A stretch of 64,000 nt of DNA from Myxococcales bacterium (GTDB taxonomy: Bacteria > Myxococcota_A > Polyangia > Polyangiales > JADJMO01): NCBI GenBank assembly GCA_016709545.1, contig JADJMO010000006.1, forward strand, positions 186,001-250,000. The letters run 5' to 3'. Positions 24,106 to 32,582 of the stretch are shown piece after piece. Within the stretch, counting starts at the first letter, position 1; the number at the start of each line of letters is the position of its first letter. Under the pieces are notes generated by a model that saw nothing but the letters and a program-made list of their open reading frames with translations, had not been told where the DNA came from and searched no databases. The translations under genes and the position numbers were made by a program.

Positions 24106-25836
24106 TCATGGCTTCTTGTCGAGCAAGTCGAGCGAGGCGCGCGCCGAAGCGGCCAGGGTCTTGGCGGTCGCCTTGCGGGCGTCGTCCAGATCCTTGCGCT
24201 GGGAGACGGCCTCGAGCCGGGCGACGGCGTCGGCGTAGGCCTTCTTGGGATCGATCGGCGGCTGCATCGGGTCGGGCGGCGCACCCGTGAACAGCTGGGC
24301 GTTCTCGAGGGCGAGCAGCGCGGCGTCGTACTGCGCGGCGGCGCCGATCACCGGCTTCTTGCTCAGGGCGTCGAGGCCGGCCAGGTCGTAGCCGATGGAG
24401 AGGGCGGCCTTGCCGTCGTCCTTCTTCGGCCCGAGGAGCGCGCTCGCGATCGCCACGCGCAGGAGGTCGACGGGCTGCTTGGCCTTCCAGGTGGCGAGCG
24501 ACTCGGCGTCGGGGCGGGAGCCGTAGGCGAGCGCGACCCGCAGCCGCGAGAGAGCGATGGCGCCGCGGTGCTGGTCGTCGAGCTTCTTTTCCTTCTCGAT
24601 CTCGAGGCGCAGCGCGGCCGGGATGCCGCGATGCACGGCGAACGCGGTGAGCACCGGCGTCGTGAGGAGCGCGGCCGGCTCCGCGCGCTCGAGCGTGGCG
24701 TAGGCGGCCCACGGCGGGAGGAAGCGCGCGACGCGCACGGCGTCGCCGACCTTCTTGTCGGCGAGGGGGTCGGGGGGCAGGAGCTCGAGGTCGCGCGTGG
24801 CGCGGTGCTCGAAGCCCGCGCGCGACTTGAACGGTTCGACGATCTGCTGGAACGACGGCAGGTCCTTCACGAGCACGCCGTCGCGCACTGCGCCGCCGAT
24901 CCCGGCGAGCGCGAGGGCGCGCGCGCGCTCGAGGATCGGCATCGTGACCTCGTCGAGCTTCGCGTAGTAGTGGACCTCGAGGTCCTTGTCCTTCTTGGCG
25001 AGGCTCGCGAGCTCGGTCGGGTACGGCGTGGCGCGGAGCTCCTTGGCGAAGGCGATCCAGGCCGCGGCCGCCTCGAAGCGCGCGATGGCGCCGATCTCGG
25101 CGGGCGCGTTCTTGGAGAGGGTGAGGGCGTCCCGCTCCTCCTTCTCGAGCGCGTCCTTCCACAGCGTGAGCTGCTGGACGGCCGAGTCCTTGGCCTTGGG
25201 GTCGACCTCGGCGCGCGCGAGCAGATCGAACGCCCCCTTCTTGGCGCGGAGGCGCGCGAGGCGAGAGGCGCCGACGAGCGCGCGCGCCGCGGCCTGGTGG
25301 TTCGGCAGCGCCTCCTTGCCGTGGGCCTCGAGCACCGGCGTGAGGATCGCCTCCGCGCAGACGATGGGCGCGGCCTGTGCGCGCACGACGTCGAGCACGA
25401 GCACCGGCACGCGGTCGCAGCCGGCGAGCGCGGCGAACGCCTCGTCGCGCGCGGCGCGATCCCCCGCCTCGATCGCCCTGGCCGCGCGACCGAGCGCCGC
25501 GAGCGCGGTGGCGTTCGACGAGCACACGCCGGGCTCCGTCTTGGCCTTCTTCGGGTCCTTCTTGTCGTCGGGCTTGGGCTCGGCCTTCTTCTCTTCGGTC
25601 TTGGGCGCGGGCTTGGCGAGGAACGCGTCGCAGCTCGCCGGGGTCTTGTCGACCTCGGGCGCGACCACCGGGATGGGCGGGAGCTCAGGCGTAGCGACCA
25701 CGCTCGACGACGCGGGGGGCGCCGGCTTCGGGGTGACCGGCGGCGGGGCGCTGCCTCCACACGCGACGAAGACCGCGGTGCACGCCAGAGAGACCACGAA
25801 CGGACGGGCGAGTGCGAACGATTCTACGCGGCGCAT
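24106..25836 (-). CDS. Large Ala-rich lipoprotein of unknown function
   Basis: A 576-residue lipoprotein with signal sequence MRRVESFALARPFVVSLACTA and lipobox VFVACGG. A Pro/Lys-rich linker (residues about 30-100, with EEKKAEPKPDDKK) leads to a long, predicted all-helical region rich in Ala, Leu and charged residues, resembling tandem helical repeats without a clear TPR or HEAT signature. No catalytic motif seen. It starts 64 bases from the divergent desaturase gene and lies downstream of nothing on its strand, so it heads the minus-strand group with the FGE proteins. Confidence 0.82.
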   Translation of the reverse strand: MRRVESFALARPFVVSLACTAVFVACGGSAPPPVTPKPAPPASSSVVATPELPPIPVVAPEVDKTPASCDAFLAKPAPKTEEKKAEPKPDDKKDPKKAKTEPGVCSSNATALAALGRAARAIEAGDRAARDEAFAALAGCDRVPVLVLDVVRAQAAPIVCAEAILTPVLEAHGKEALPNHQAAARALVGASRLARLRAKKGAFDLLARAEVDPKAKDSAVQQLTLWKDALEKEERDALTLSKNAPAEIGAIARFEAAAAWIAFAKELRATPYPTELASLAKKDKDLEVHYYAKLDEVTMPILERARALALAGIGGAVRDGVLVKDLPSFQQIVEPFKSRAGFEHRATRDLELLPPDPLADKKVGDAVRVARFLPPWAAYATLERAEPAALLTTPVLTAFAVHRGIPAALRLEIEKEKKLDDQHRGAIALSRLRVALAYGSRPDAESLATWKAKQPVDLLRVAIASALLGPKKDDGKAALSIGYDLAGLDALSKKPVIGAAAQYDAALLALENAQLFTGAPPDPMQPPIDPKKAYADAVARLEAVSQRKDLDDARKATAKTLAASARASLDLLDKKP

Positions 25837-25900
25837 GGGGGGCTGCTACTCCAGACACGGCGGCGCGTCGCGGGTTCCCGTGGTACCGTGCTCCGCTCCC

Positions 25901-26797
25901 ATGCGCCCCCGATACGCCGCCGATTACAAGACGATCCTGTGGCTCGCACTCGCGGCGGCCAACGTCGCGGTCATGTGGTTCCGGCCCACGCTGCGCCCGT
26001 ATCTCCTGCCGCTCGCGTGCTACTTCGCGCTGGCCGCGGGGATCATCGCGCACAACCACAACCACTGCCCCACGTTCAAGAGCCGCGCGGCCAACGACGC
26101 GCTCAACCACGTGGCCACCTTGTTCTACGGGTTCGCGGCGTTCAACTGGATCCCGACCCACAACCTCAATCACCACAAGTTCCAGAACGCGCGCGGCGAC
26201 GCCACCATCACCTGGCGCTACTCGCCCAAGCACAACTTCCTCACGGCGGTCACCTATCCGTTCATCTCCATGGCCTTCCAGGCCCCGCTGATCGACCGCT
26301 ACGTCAAGGAGTCACGCACCAAGCGCCCGCGCATGTACCGGTCGATCATGGTGCAGCTCGTGCTGTGCTGGGGCCTGCCCATCGCGCTCACCTTCGTCGA
26401 TTGGCGCGCCACGGTGTGGGCATTCTGGATCCCCCGCTTCTTCTCGCTCTACGCGATCTGTTATTTCAACTACGGGCAGCACGTCCACACCGACCCGAAG
26501 AGCGAGTGGAACCACTCGCGCAACTTCACGTCGCCGGTGCTCAACTTCCTGCTCTTCAACAACGGCTACCACACGATCCACCACATGCAGGCGGGCTCGC
26601 ACTGGAGCGTGGCGCCCGAGAAGCACGCCGAGATCGCGGCGAACCTCGACCCGAGCCTCAACCAGCCGAGCCTCTTCGTGTGGATGCTCAAGAGCTACCT
26701 GTTCGCGATCGTCGCCCCGAGCGTCGGCACCCACCAGGTCGGTGAGGCGCCGGAGCAGCAGCACGACGAGCCCTCGGGCACCGCGCAGGCCGCCTAG
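25901..26797 (+). CDS. Membrane fatty acid desaturase
   Basis: A 298-residue integral membrane protein of the di-iron fatty acid desaturase/hydroxylase family. All three histidine boxes are present: HNHNH at 51-55, HNLNHH at 87-92, and HTIHH near 225. Hydrophobic segments at about 11-27, 35-50 and 145-175 span the membrane. It would introduce a double bond, or hydroxylate, a lipid acyl chain using O2. ATG 25901 gives the family-like N-terminus; in-frame upstream sequence is shadow coding of the divergent lipoprotein. Its TAG overlaps the stop of the convergent rhomboid gene within a CTAG palindrome. Confidence 0.92.
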   Translation: MRPRYAADYKTILWLALAAANVAVMWFRPTLRPYLLPLACYFALAAGIIAHNHNHCPTFKSRAANDALNHVATLFYGFAAFNWIPTHNLNHHKFQNARGDATITWRYSPKHNFLTAVTYPFISMAFQAPLIDRYVKESRTKRPRMYRSIMVQLVLCWGLPIALTFVDWRATVWAFWIPRFFSLYAICYFNYGQHVHTDPKSEWNHSRNFTSPVLNFLLFNNGYHTIHHMQAGSHWSVAPEKHAEIAANLDPSLNQPSLFVWMLKSYLFAIVAPSVGTHQVGEAPEQQHDEPSGTAQAA

Positions 26798-28359
26798 GCG
26801 TTCACCGGTCTCCGATTCGCTGGGCTCCGCACGAGCACGAGCCCCGCGAGCGCTCCGGCGACGAGGCCGGCCACGTGGGCCGTGCCGCTCACCATCGGCA
26901 CGAGCCGATCGACCACGAACTGCAGCGCGAGCATCGCGCCGAAGCCGCGCAGCACCTCCTGCGCTCGGCGCGTGCGGCGCAGGTGCGGCTGCGTGAGCAG
27001 CACCGCCCCCATGGCGCCGCCGAGCCCGAAGATGGCCCCGGACGCACCGACCAGCACGGTCGGGTGTGCGGGCGAAGCGAGGGCCGCGACGGCGAGGCTG
27101 CTCACGACCGTCGAGCACAGGAACACCACGACCATGCGCGCGCGACCGAGCAGTCGCTCCACCCAGGGCCCGAAGCCGAGCAAAGCGAGCACGTTGAGCG
27201 CGAGGTGGACCGGGCCGGCGTGCACCAGCGGCACCGTCAACACGTGGAGGGCGCCGATCGGGTCCGTGATCGGCACGCGCAGGCCACCCATCGCGAGCAG
27301 GTGGCGCAGGTCGTCGCTGTCGCCGGTGCGACCGACGATCAGGTGCCAGCCCACGATCGTCGCGGTGAGCAGCGCGGTCGCCGAGGCCCAGGCGTGCGGA
27401 CCGAGCGGCGCGAGCGCGATCACCGCGAGCGCCTCGTCCCGGCAGCGGACGGCGCGGGCCCGGTGATCGCTCGAGACCCGAGGACCGAGGCGCCCGGCGC
27501 GGGCGAGCAGGTCGACGAGGGCGCGCCCCACCTCGGGGTCGACGGCGCCCCTGCGCGCCTCGATCTCGCGACGCGCGGCCGCGCGGTCGCCGTCGGCGAG
27601 GGCCGCTTCACCCCGCACACGCGTGGCCTCGCCGCTCGGCAGTCGACCCTGGAGCACCGGCAAGAGCAGCTCGACACCTTCTCGGTCGCCGAGCGCGGCG
27701 CTCACCTCGAGCGCGATCGCGGCGCGGCGCGCGGGCTCCTCGAACGTGGGGTCCTCGCGCTCCACCTCCTCGAGCGCGAGCAGGATCTCCTCGGGCCCCG
27801 CGGTGCGCGCGACCGCGCGGATCCAGGCGAGGCCGAGCCCCGAGGCGAGGGCGCGCTTGCGGCGCGAGGGGATCGCCAGCGCGACGCGGATCCCGTGGGC
27901 GTCTCCGCCCACGTGCTGCGCGAGCGTGACCAGCACCGCGCCCCGCTCGGGTTGGCGCGGGTCGGCGAGCCGATCGAGCAGCGCGGGGGTGACGCCGTCG
28001 AGGCGCGCGGCGACCAGCGTGGACATGTCGCGACCGAGGTGGCCGATGGGCCCGATCGGCCGGAGGAACGAGGCGAGACGCGCCGCGAAGGTGGCGAGGG
28101 TCCGCCGACCCTCCAGCAGGGAGCGCAGCGAGAACTGCTCGAGGCGCGCCGGCAGGATGCCGAGGATCGGCGCCGCGAGCAGGACGGTGAGTGGCGCGTA
28201 ATTCGGCGCGATCGCGAGGGTGAGCGCCCCGAGCGCCGCGACCATCGTGACCACGAGGAACGCTTCGAGTCGACGGGACGACGGGCTCCGGAAGGCCCCC
28301 ACGGCCATGGTGCCGACGACCACCAGGGCCAGGATTCGGAGCAGCGTCACGGGTTCCAT
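26794..28359 (-). CDS. Rhomboid-family intramembrane serine protease with long helical insert
   Basis: A 521-residue protein. Two hydrophobic segments open it, then about 250 mostly helical cytoplasmic residues, then a six-helix rhomboid domain. In the latter the catalytic Ser lies in GASGAIFG, the His in GTAHVAGLVAG, and the oxyanion Asn in HLALNVLALLGFG. It should cut transmembrane substrates inside the membrane. ATG 28359 (MEPVTLLRIL) is chosen because an upstream start at 28443 adds non-membrane residues and would overlap the divergent promoter. The N-terminal domain resembles a repeat scaffold and is not typical of short rhomboids. Confidence 0.88.
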   Translation of the reverse strand: MEPVTLLRILALVVVGTMAVGAFRSPSSRRLEAFLVVTMVAALGALTLAIAPNYAPLTVLLAAPILGILPARLEQFSLRSLLEGRRTLATFAARLASFLRPIGPIGHLGRDMSTLVAARLDGVTPALLDRLADPRQPERGAVLVTLAQHVGGDAHGIRVALAIPSRRKRALASGLGLAWIRAVARTAGPEEILLALEEVEREDPTFEEPARRAAIALEVSAALGDREGVELLLPVLQGRLPSGEATRVRGEAALADGDRAAARREIEARRGAVDPEVGRALVDLLARAGRLGPRVSSDHRARAVRCRDEALAVIALAPLGPHAWASATALLTATIVGWHLIVGRTGDSDDLRHLLAMGGLRVPITDPIGALHVLTVPLVHAGPVHLALNVLALLGFGPWVERLLGRARMVVVFLCSTVVSSLAVAALASPAHPTVLVGASGAIFGLGGAMGAVLLTQPHLRRTRRAQEVLRGFGAMLALQFVVDRLVPMVSGTAHVAGLVAGALAGLVLVRSPANRRPVNA

Positions 28360-28463
28360 GGTCTCCTCGGTCTCGCGTGAATCGCCCTGCACCGTAGCGC
28401 GGGGGAGTGTCCGCCGGCCCCCAGGATTGACCTCCGCACGCACTTCGCCTTACACGCGCGCGC

Positions 28464-29308
28464 ATGGACAAGAGGTATCTGGGGGCGGCCTTGCGGTCGC
28501 GATCGCGCTCGCTGCGCCGTTCGCGCTCGGTCAGGCCAAGAAGGCGGGACCCGCGGGGCCGAAGGCGAAGATCGACGTGAAGGCCGTGAGCAGCACGCTC
28601 GCGAGCGGGAACGTCGCCGAGATCGACGCGGCGCTGACCAACATCCGGATGGCCGGCAAAGAAGGCGGGAAGGGCGCCACGGCCCCGCTCGCGGCGCGGC
28701 TCAAGAACGGTCTGCCGAAGGAGCTCCTCAAGAAGGCCCTCGAGACCATCGGTGAGCTCGAAGATCCGGCCGCGGCCGAGTCCTGCGAGGCCTACCTCGC
28801 CCACCGCGACCCCGAGGTCCGCCTCGCGGCCGTGCGCTGCCTCGGCGGCGCCAAGGGCCCGGCGGCCACCAAGGCGCTGCGCGTCGCGCTCGCCGACCTT
28901 GACGTGCGCGTGCACGGGCTCGCGGCCACGCTGCTCGGCGAGGCCAAGGCCGCCGAGGCGGTGCCTGAGCTCGTCGTCGCGCTCGACAAGGGCGTGAACG
29001 AGGCCGCGGTGAGCATCGGTCAGCTCTGCGAGGGCAAGGCCGGCTCCGACAAGTCCTGCGACGCGCTCACCGAGCGCCTCAAGAGCAAGCCGCTCGACGT
29101 CATCGCCTCGGGCCTCCAGCAGGTGCTCACGCGCAAGGACGTCCCGGACGACTACAAGAAGAACATCATCAAGGTCGTGCGCGAGCTCTCCAGCGCCAAG
29201 GCGCGCGAGGTGCTCGAGAGCGTGAAGAAGGGCTACCCGAAGGACGGCAGCAAGGCCGTGCTCGATGCTCTCGACAAGGCCATCAAGGATCTGGAAGGTG
29301 CGAAATGA
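28464..29308 (+). CDS. Exported HEAT-repeat protein (one-base deletion at 28481-28485)
   Basis: A helical-repeat protein with HEAT-type units such as DPEVRLAAVRCLGG and DLDVRVHGLAATLLGEAKA. The ATG at 28464 (MDKRYLG) is out of frame with the rest because a G run at 28481-28485 is one base short; with six G the product begins MDKRYLGGGLAVAIALAAPFA, an ideal signal peptide, and is 281 residues long. As given, the main frame has no start nearby. A TTGACC at 28427 and TTACAC 17 bases later are weak promoter candidates. The stop overlaps the next ATG (ATGA), so it is co-translated with the beta-propeller lipoprotein; both are probably periplasmic. Confidence 0.82.
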
Positions 29309-31260
29309 CCGGGCGTAGCTTCGTTCTCGGGCTGCTCGTCGGCTCGCTCGGCCTCGCCGGCCTCGCGTGCGCGGGCGCCTCCTCCGACCTCGTCGCCGTC
29401 GATGGCCCTGCGTTCTCGCAGGAGGCCATCAACGACGACGCCAACCAGAAGGCGCAGGTCAGCGTCCTCGATCGCCTGCAGAAGCAGCCGGCCGCGCCGG
29501 GCGCCGACGCCGTGGTCGCGGTCACCGGCACCGCCGAGCTCACCGGCCTCGACCTCGCGAGCGGCAAGACCTGGTCGTACAAGCACCCGCTCGATCACCG
29601 CCCGCAGCTGACCGGCACCGTCGTCGTCGGCACGGGCAACGGCGAGCTCTTCGTGCTCGACGCCAAGACCGGCGCCGAGAAGTGGAAGTCGAGCAAGGCC
29701 AAGGGCAAGCTCGTCGGCGCGGGCAGCGACGGCAAGTACGTCGCGGTCACGCTCAAGGCGGACAGCGGCCACAAGCTCGTCGTCTTCGGGCCCGACGGCT
29801 CCGTGAAGATGGAGAAGGCCACCGACCAGCCGCTCACCTCGCCGGGCATCTCGGCGGGCCTCGTGCTCGTGCCCTGGAAGAACCTCTACGTCTCGGCGTT
29901 CGAGATCGAGACCGGCGCGCAGCTCGCCACGTTCATCACCGACACCGAGACCACCCACGTGGTGACCTGGGGCGGCGCGGTGTTCGCGGGGCAGGGACGC
30001 CTCGTCCGCTTCGACAAGGATCTCCTCAAGGCCAAGCAGGGCGGCAGCCAGCTCGCGGCGCCGCCGAAGGAGCTCCCCAACGTCTCGCGCCGCGACCTCC
30101 TCGTCGGCCCCGACCACGACGAGCGCACCACGGCCGACGCCATCGACTCCACCGGCCTCACCGGCCGTCCGCTCACGAGCGGGCCGGCGGGCTTCGAGTC
30201 CGGCAAGATCTACGGCGGGTACTACCCGTTCGTGTTCGGCATGGACGCCAAGACCGCCAAGCTGTCGTGGGTCCACACGGGCAAGGACGACTTCGTCGCC
30301 ATCCACGCGGGCAAGGACGGCGTCGTCGGCGTCGACAAGGCCGGCACCGTCAAGCTGCTCGCCGCCGGGAACGGCGCGCTCGTGAAGAGCTTCCCGCTGG
30401 GCAAGCCGGCGCTCTCCGCCGACATCCTCGCCGACACGCTCGCCATCGGCTCCGGCTCGTCGGCCCCGCTGCCCGAGCAGATCAAGGAGGCGACCACGCT
30501 CAAGGACGACCGCCTGTCGACCGCGCAGGTGTGGTTCCTCGATACGGCCGCCGCCGTGCCCGACGAGGCCACCACCGAGGTGCTCCTCCAGGTCGCGGAC
30601 AGCGAGCGCGCCGCGCCCGCGATCAAGGAGGCGTCCCGCAAGGCGATCGCGCTCCGCACCAACGGCGCGGCGGCGATGATCACGCTGCTCGGTCGCCACG
30701 CCAACTTCCTCAAGGGCACGCGCACCCCGCCGGTCGGTCCGATGGCCAAGGCGCTCGCCGTGATGAAGGAGAAGAAGGCCGTCCAGCCGCTCATCGAGCA
30801 GCTGCTCGACCCGACACTCCCGCAGATCGACCTACAGGACACCGCCGAAAGCGTCGCCGTGCTCGCCGAGAAGGAGCACCTGCCCCAGCTCCAGCGGTTC
30901 ATGAACATGTACCGCGGCTCGGCCACCGGCAACATCCGCCTGGTCGACTCGATCGCCGCCATCGCGGCCGCGATCATCCGCATCGACGACAAGGGACGCG
31001 ACTTCGTCGTCGCCGTGACCAAGGACGCGTTCACCGACGCCGACGTGAAGTTGACGCTCGAGAAGCTCCTCGCCGCCTCCGCGCCCAAGAAGGACGACAA
31101 GAAGGACGACGGCAAGGACGACGGCAAGGACGACAAGAAGAAGAAGAAGAAGGTCACCGACGACGACCCCACCCCGCCTGGCTACAAGAAGAAGAAGGCG
31201 GAAGAGGGGAAGAAGAAGGACGAGAAGAAGGAAGAGAAAAAGGAAGAGAAGAAGGACTGA
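29305..31260 (+). CDS. PQQ-like beta-propeller lipoprotein with Lys/Asp-rich tail
   Basis: A 651-residue lipoprotein: signal MTGRSFVLGLLVGSLG with lipobox GLAC. Repeats of the PQQ/BamB propeller type occur (TGLDLASGKTWSY, FVLDAKTGAEKWKSSK, FGMDAKTAKLSWVHTGKD) in the first 400 residues, followed by a helical HEAT-like part (KAVQPLIEQLLD) and a highly charged tail of about 70 residues rich in Lys, Asp and Glu. Related in layout to BamB, but too long and with extra domains, so an outer-membrane assembly role is not assumed. Co-translated with the preceding HEAT protein. A strong hairpin terminator follows. Confidence 0.85.
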   Translation: MTGRSFVLGLLVGSLGLAGLACAGASSDLVAVDGPAFSQEAINDDANQKAQVSVLDRLQKQPAAPGADAVVAVTGTAELTGLDLASGKTWSYKHPLDHRPQLTGTVVVGTGNGELFVLDAKTGAEKWKSSKAKGKLVGAGSDGKYVAVTLKADSGHKLVVFGPDGSVKMEKATDQPLTSPGISAGLVLVPWKNLYVSAFEIETGAQLATFITDTETTHVVTWGGAVFAGQGRLVRFDKDLLKAKQGGSQLAAPPKELPNVSRRDLLVGPDHDERTTADAIDSTGLTGRPLTSGPAGFESGKIYGGYYPFVFGMDAKTAKLSWVHTGKDDFVAIHAGKDGVVGVDKAGTVKLLAAGNGALVKSFPLGKPALSADILADTLAIGSGSSAPLPEQIKEATTLKDDRLSTAQVWFLDTAAAVPDEATTEVLLQVADSERAAPAIKEASRKAIALRTNGAAAMITLLGRHANFLKGTRTPPVGPMAKALAVMKEKKAVQPLIEQLLDPTLPQIDLQDTAESVAVLAEKEHLPQLQRFMNMYRGSATGNIRLVDSIAAIAAAIIRIDDKGRDFVVAVTKDAFTDADVKLTLEKLLAASAPKKDDKKDDGKDDGKDDKKKKKKVTDDDPTPPGYKKKKAEEGKKKDEKKEEKKEEKKD

Positions 31261-31279
31261 TTCTCCTTCTCTGACCTCG

Positions 31280-31318
31280 CGGCGGTCACCTCGGACAGAG
31301 GTGGCCGTCGCTGCTTTT
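31280..31318 (+). terminator. Rho-independent terminator after the beta-propeller gene
   Basis: Arms 31280-31292 and 31298-31310 form a 13-bp stem with two G-T pairs and a five-base loop, followed by CTGCTTTT. It sits 20 bases after the stop and separates the plus-strand pair from the convergent lipoprotein gene. Confidence 0.8.
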
Positions 31319-31349
31319 GTGGGCTGCTTCTGTGGCGCTCTTCGGTGGC

Positions 31350-31943
31350 TCAGAGACCCTGCGCCAGGCCGTCGTTCGGGTAGAGCGTGCGGGCCTCCTG
31401 CTCCTCCGGGTCCATGCCGGCGAACGCCTCCTTGGCGCGCTTGACGCGCTCGGCGACGTCGCTCGCGCGCCCGTCGAGGTAGGCCTGACCCTCGGCGCCG
31501 CGGGGCACCGTCTGCTTGGTCTCGGCGAGCCAGTCGCGGACCCTGTTCCATTGCTCGGTGCGCGGAGTGATCGCGAGCAGGTGCACCCGCGCCGTCCACC
31601 ACCCGGGCTTCATCGACACCTCGACGTAGTAGACGCGGCCCTTCTGCACCCGCGCCCGCAGTGGACCCGTGTTCTCGCCCCACACGAGGAAGAAGTGCTC
31701 CCCCGGAGGCACGGCGACGGCGAAGTGCGAGCTCGGATCGGCGTCGCCGAGGAAGCGCCGGTCGGACGACAGGATGGTGGGAGTGAGCGCCGCGCCGAAC
31801 GACGACGGCCGCACGAACACGATGACGGCCTGCTCGGCCAGCGGACCGATGGACTGCGGCGCGGCGACCTGCACCATGCGACTGCTCGCGCAGCTCGGGA
31901 GGGCGAAGAGCGCGAGCACGAGGAGAAGGGTGCGGCGGACCAT
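31350..31943 (-). CDS. DUF2846-like lipoprotein
   Basis: A 197-residue lipoprotein starting MVRRTLLLVLALFALPSC, with a lipobox-like LPSC. The mature part has the pattern seen in DUF2846-type surface lipoproteins: VIVFVRPSSF, then SHFAVAVPPGEHFFLVWGENT, then GRVYYVEVSMKPGWWTARV, suggesting a beta-sandwich with a short helical C-terminus (DVAERVKRAKEAF). The function of that group is unknown. ATG 31943 is chosen; upstream in-frame sequence lacks signal-peptide character. It is alone on this strand, divergent from the receiver gene across 199 bases. Confidence 0.75.
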   Translation of the reverse strand: MVRRTLLLVLALFALPSCASSRMVQVAAPQSIGPLAEQAVIVFVRPSSFGAALTPTILSSDRRFLGDADPSSHFAVAVPPGEHFFLVWGENTGPLRARVQKGRVYYVEVSMKPGWWTARVHLLAITPRTEQWNRVRDWLAETKQTVPRGAEGQAYLDGRASDVAERVKRAKEAFAGMDPEEQEARTLYPNDGLAQGL

Positions 31944-32142
31944 GACGCACGAGGCTAGCGCGCTCCGCTCTCTACACAACGGCGGCAGGATTGCGCCTGC
32001 ACCATCCGGCGCGTTGCGCAGGCGGCTGCTCGATCCGCGCAGGTCACCGTCACGCTTGCACGTCACGAAACACCTACATGACGCGCGGGACCCAGGAATC
32101 CCGCGGAGGGAGGCTCGGCACGTGCATTGCTGAAAGGTTTGC

Positions 32143-32538
32143 ATGGCCCAGTTCCCCTGGTCGGTCGACGGGTTCGCGAAGGTGCTCGTGGCAGTCAGCG
32201 ACGACGACGTGCGCGAGGACCTCGCGGACGCCCTGCACGCCCGCGGCGTGCACGTGATCGCGATCGGTCATGCCCAGACGCTGCACGCGGCGATTCGTCG
32301 GGCCGTCGAGGTCGGGGAGCCCACCTTCGATCTGGTGATCGCCGACGCCCGACTCGACGGCTGCTCGCCGCTGCACGCTCTCTCGTGGGCGCGCCGCCAG
32401 GGCTTCACGGCGCGGGTGGTCGTGGTCGGTCCGCGCCGTACGCACGTCGACGCGGACAGCGATCGCGTGGACGCCTTCGTCGCGAGCGCGCGGCGGGTGC
32501 TGTCGTGGATCGGCGCCGCCCGGGCCGAGGCCGCCTAG
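32143..32538 (+). CDS. Single-domain receiver-like protein
   Basis: A 131-residue cytoplasmic protein with a CheY-like fold: VLVAVSDDDVREDLADAL (the acidic cluster) at the start, a putative phosphorylated Asp in DLVIADARLDG, and VVVVG where the conserved Thr/Ser is expected. The region of the conserved Lys is replaced (RVDAFVASA), so signalling may be altered or phosphorylation-independent. There is no output domain. GAAAGG lies seven bases before the ATG. The 199-base gap upstream carries three GTCAC direct repeats (32043-32066), which could be an operator. Function unknown. Confidence 0.8.
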   Translation: MAQFPWSVDGFAKVLVAVSDDDVREDLADALHARGVHVIAIGHAQTLHAAIRRAVEVGEPTFDLVIADARLDGCSPLHALSWARRQGFTARVVVVGPRRTHVDADSDRVDAFVASARRVLSWIGAARAEAA

Positions 32539-32582
32539 CCGCGAACTTGCCCTGGCGCGCGGGCGTGTGCTCTTGCCTGCCC

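Noticed and set aside
31994..32024. Inverted repeat CGCCTGC-N17-GCAGGCG as a terminator or operator
   Set aside because: Seven-base arms with a 17-base loop and no T run are weak, and GC-rich chance repeats of this size are common here.
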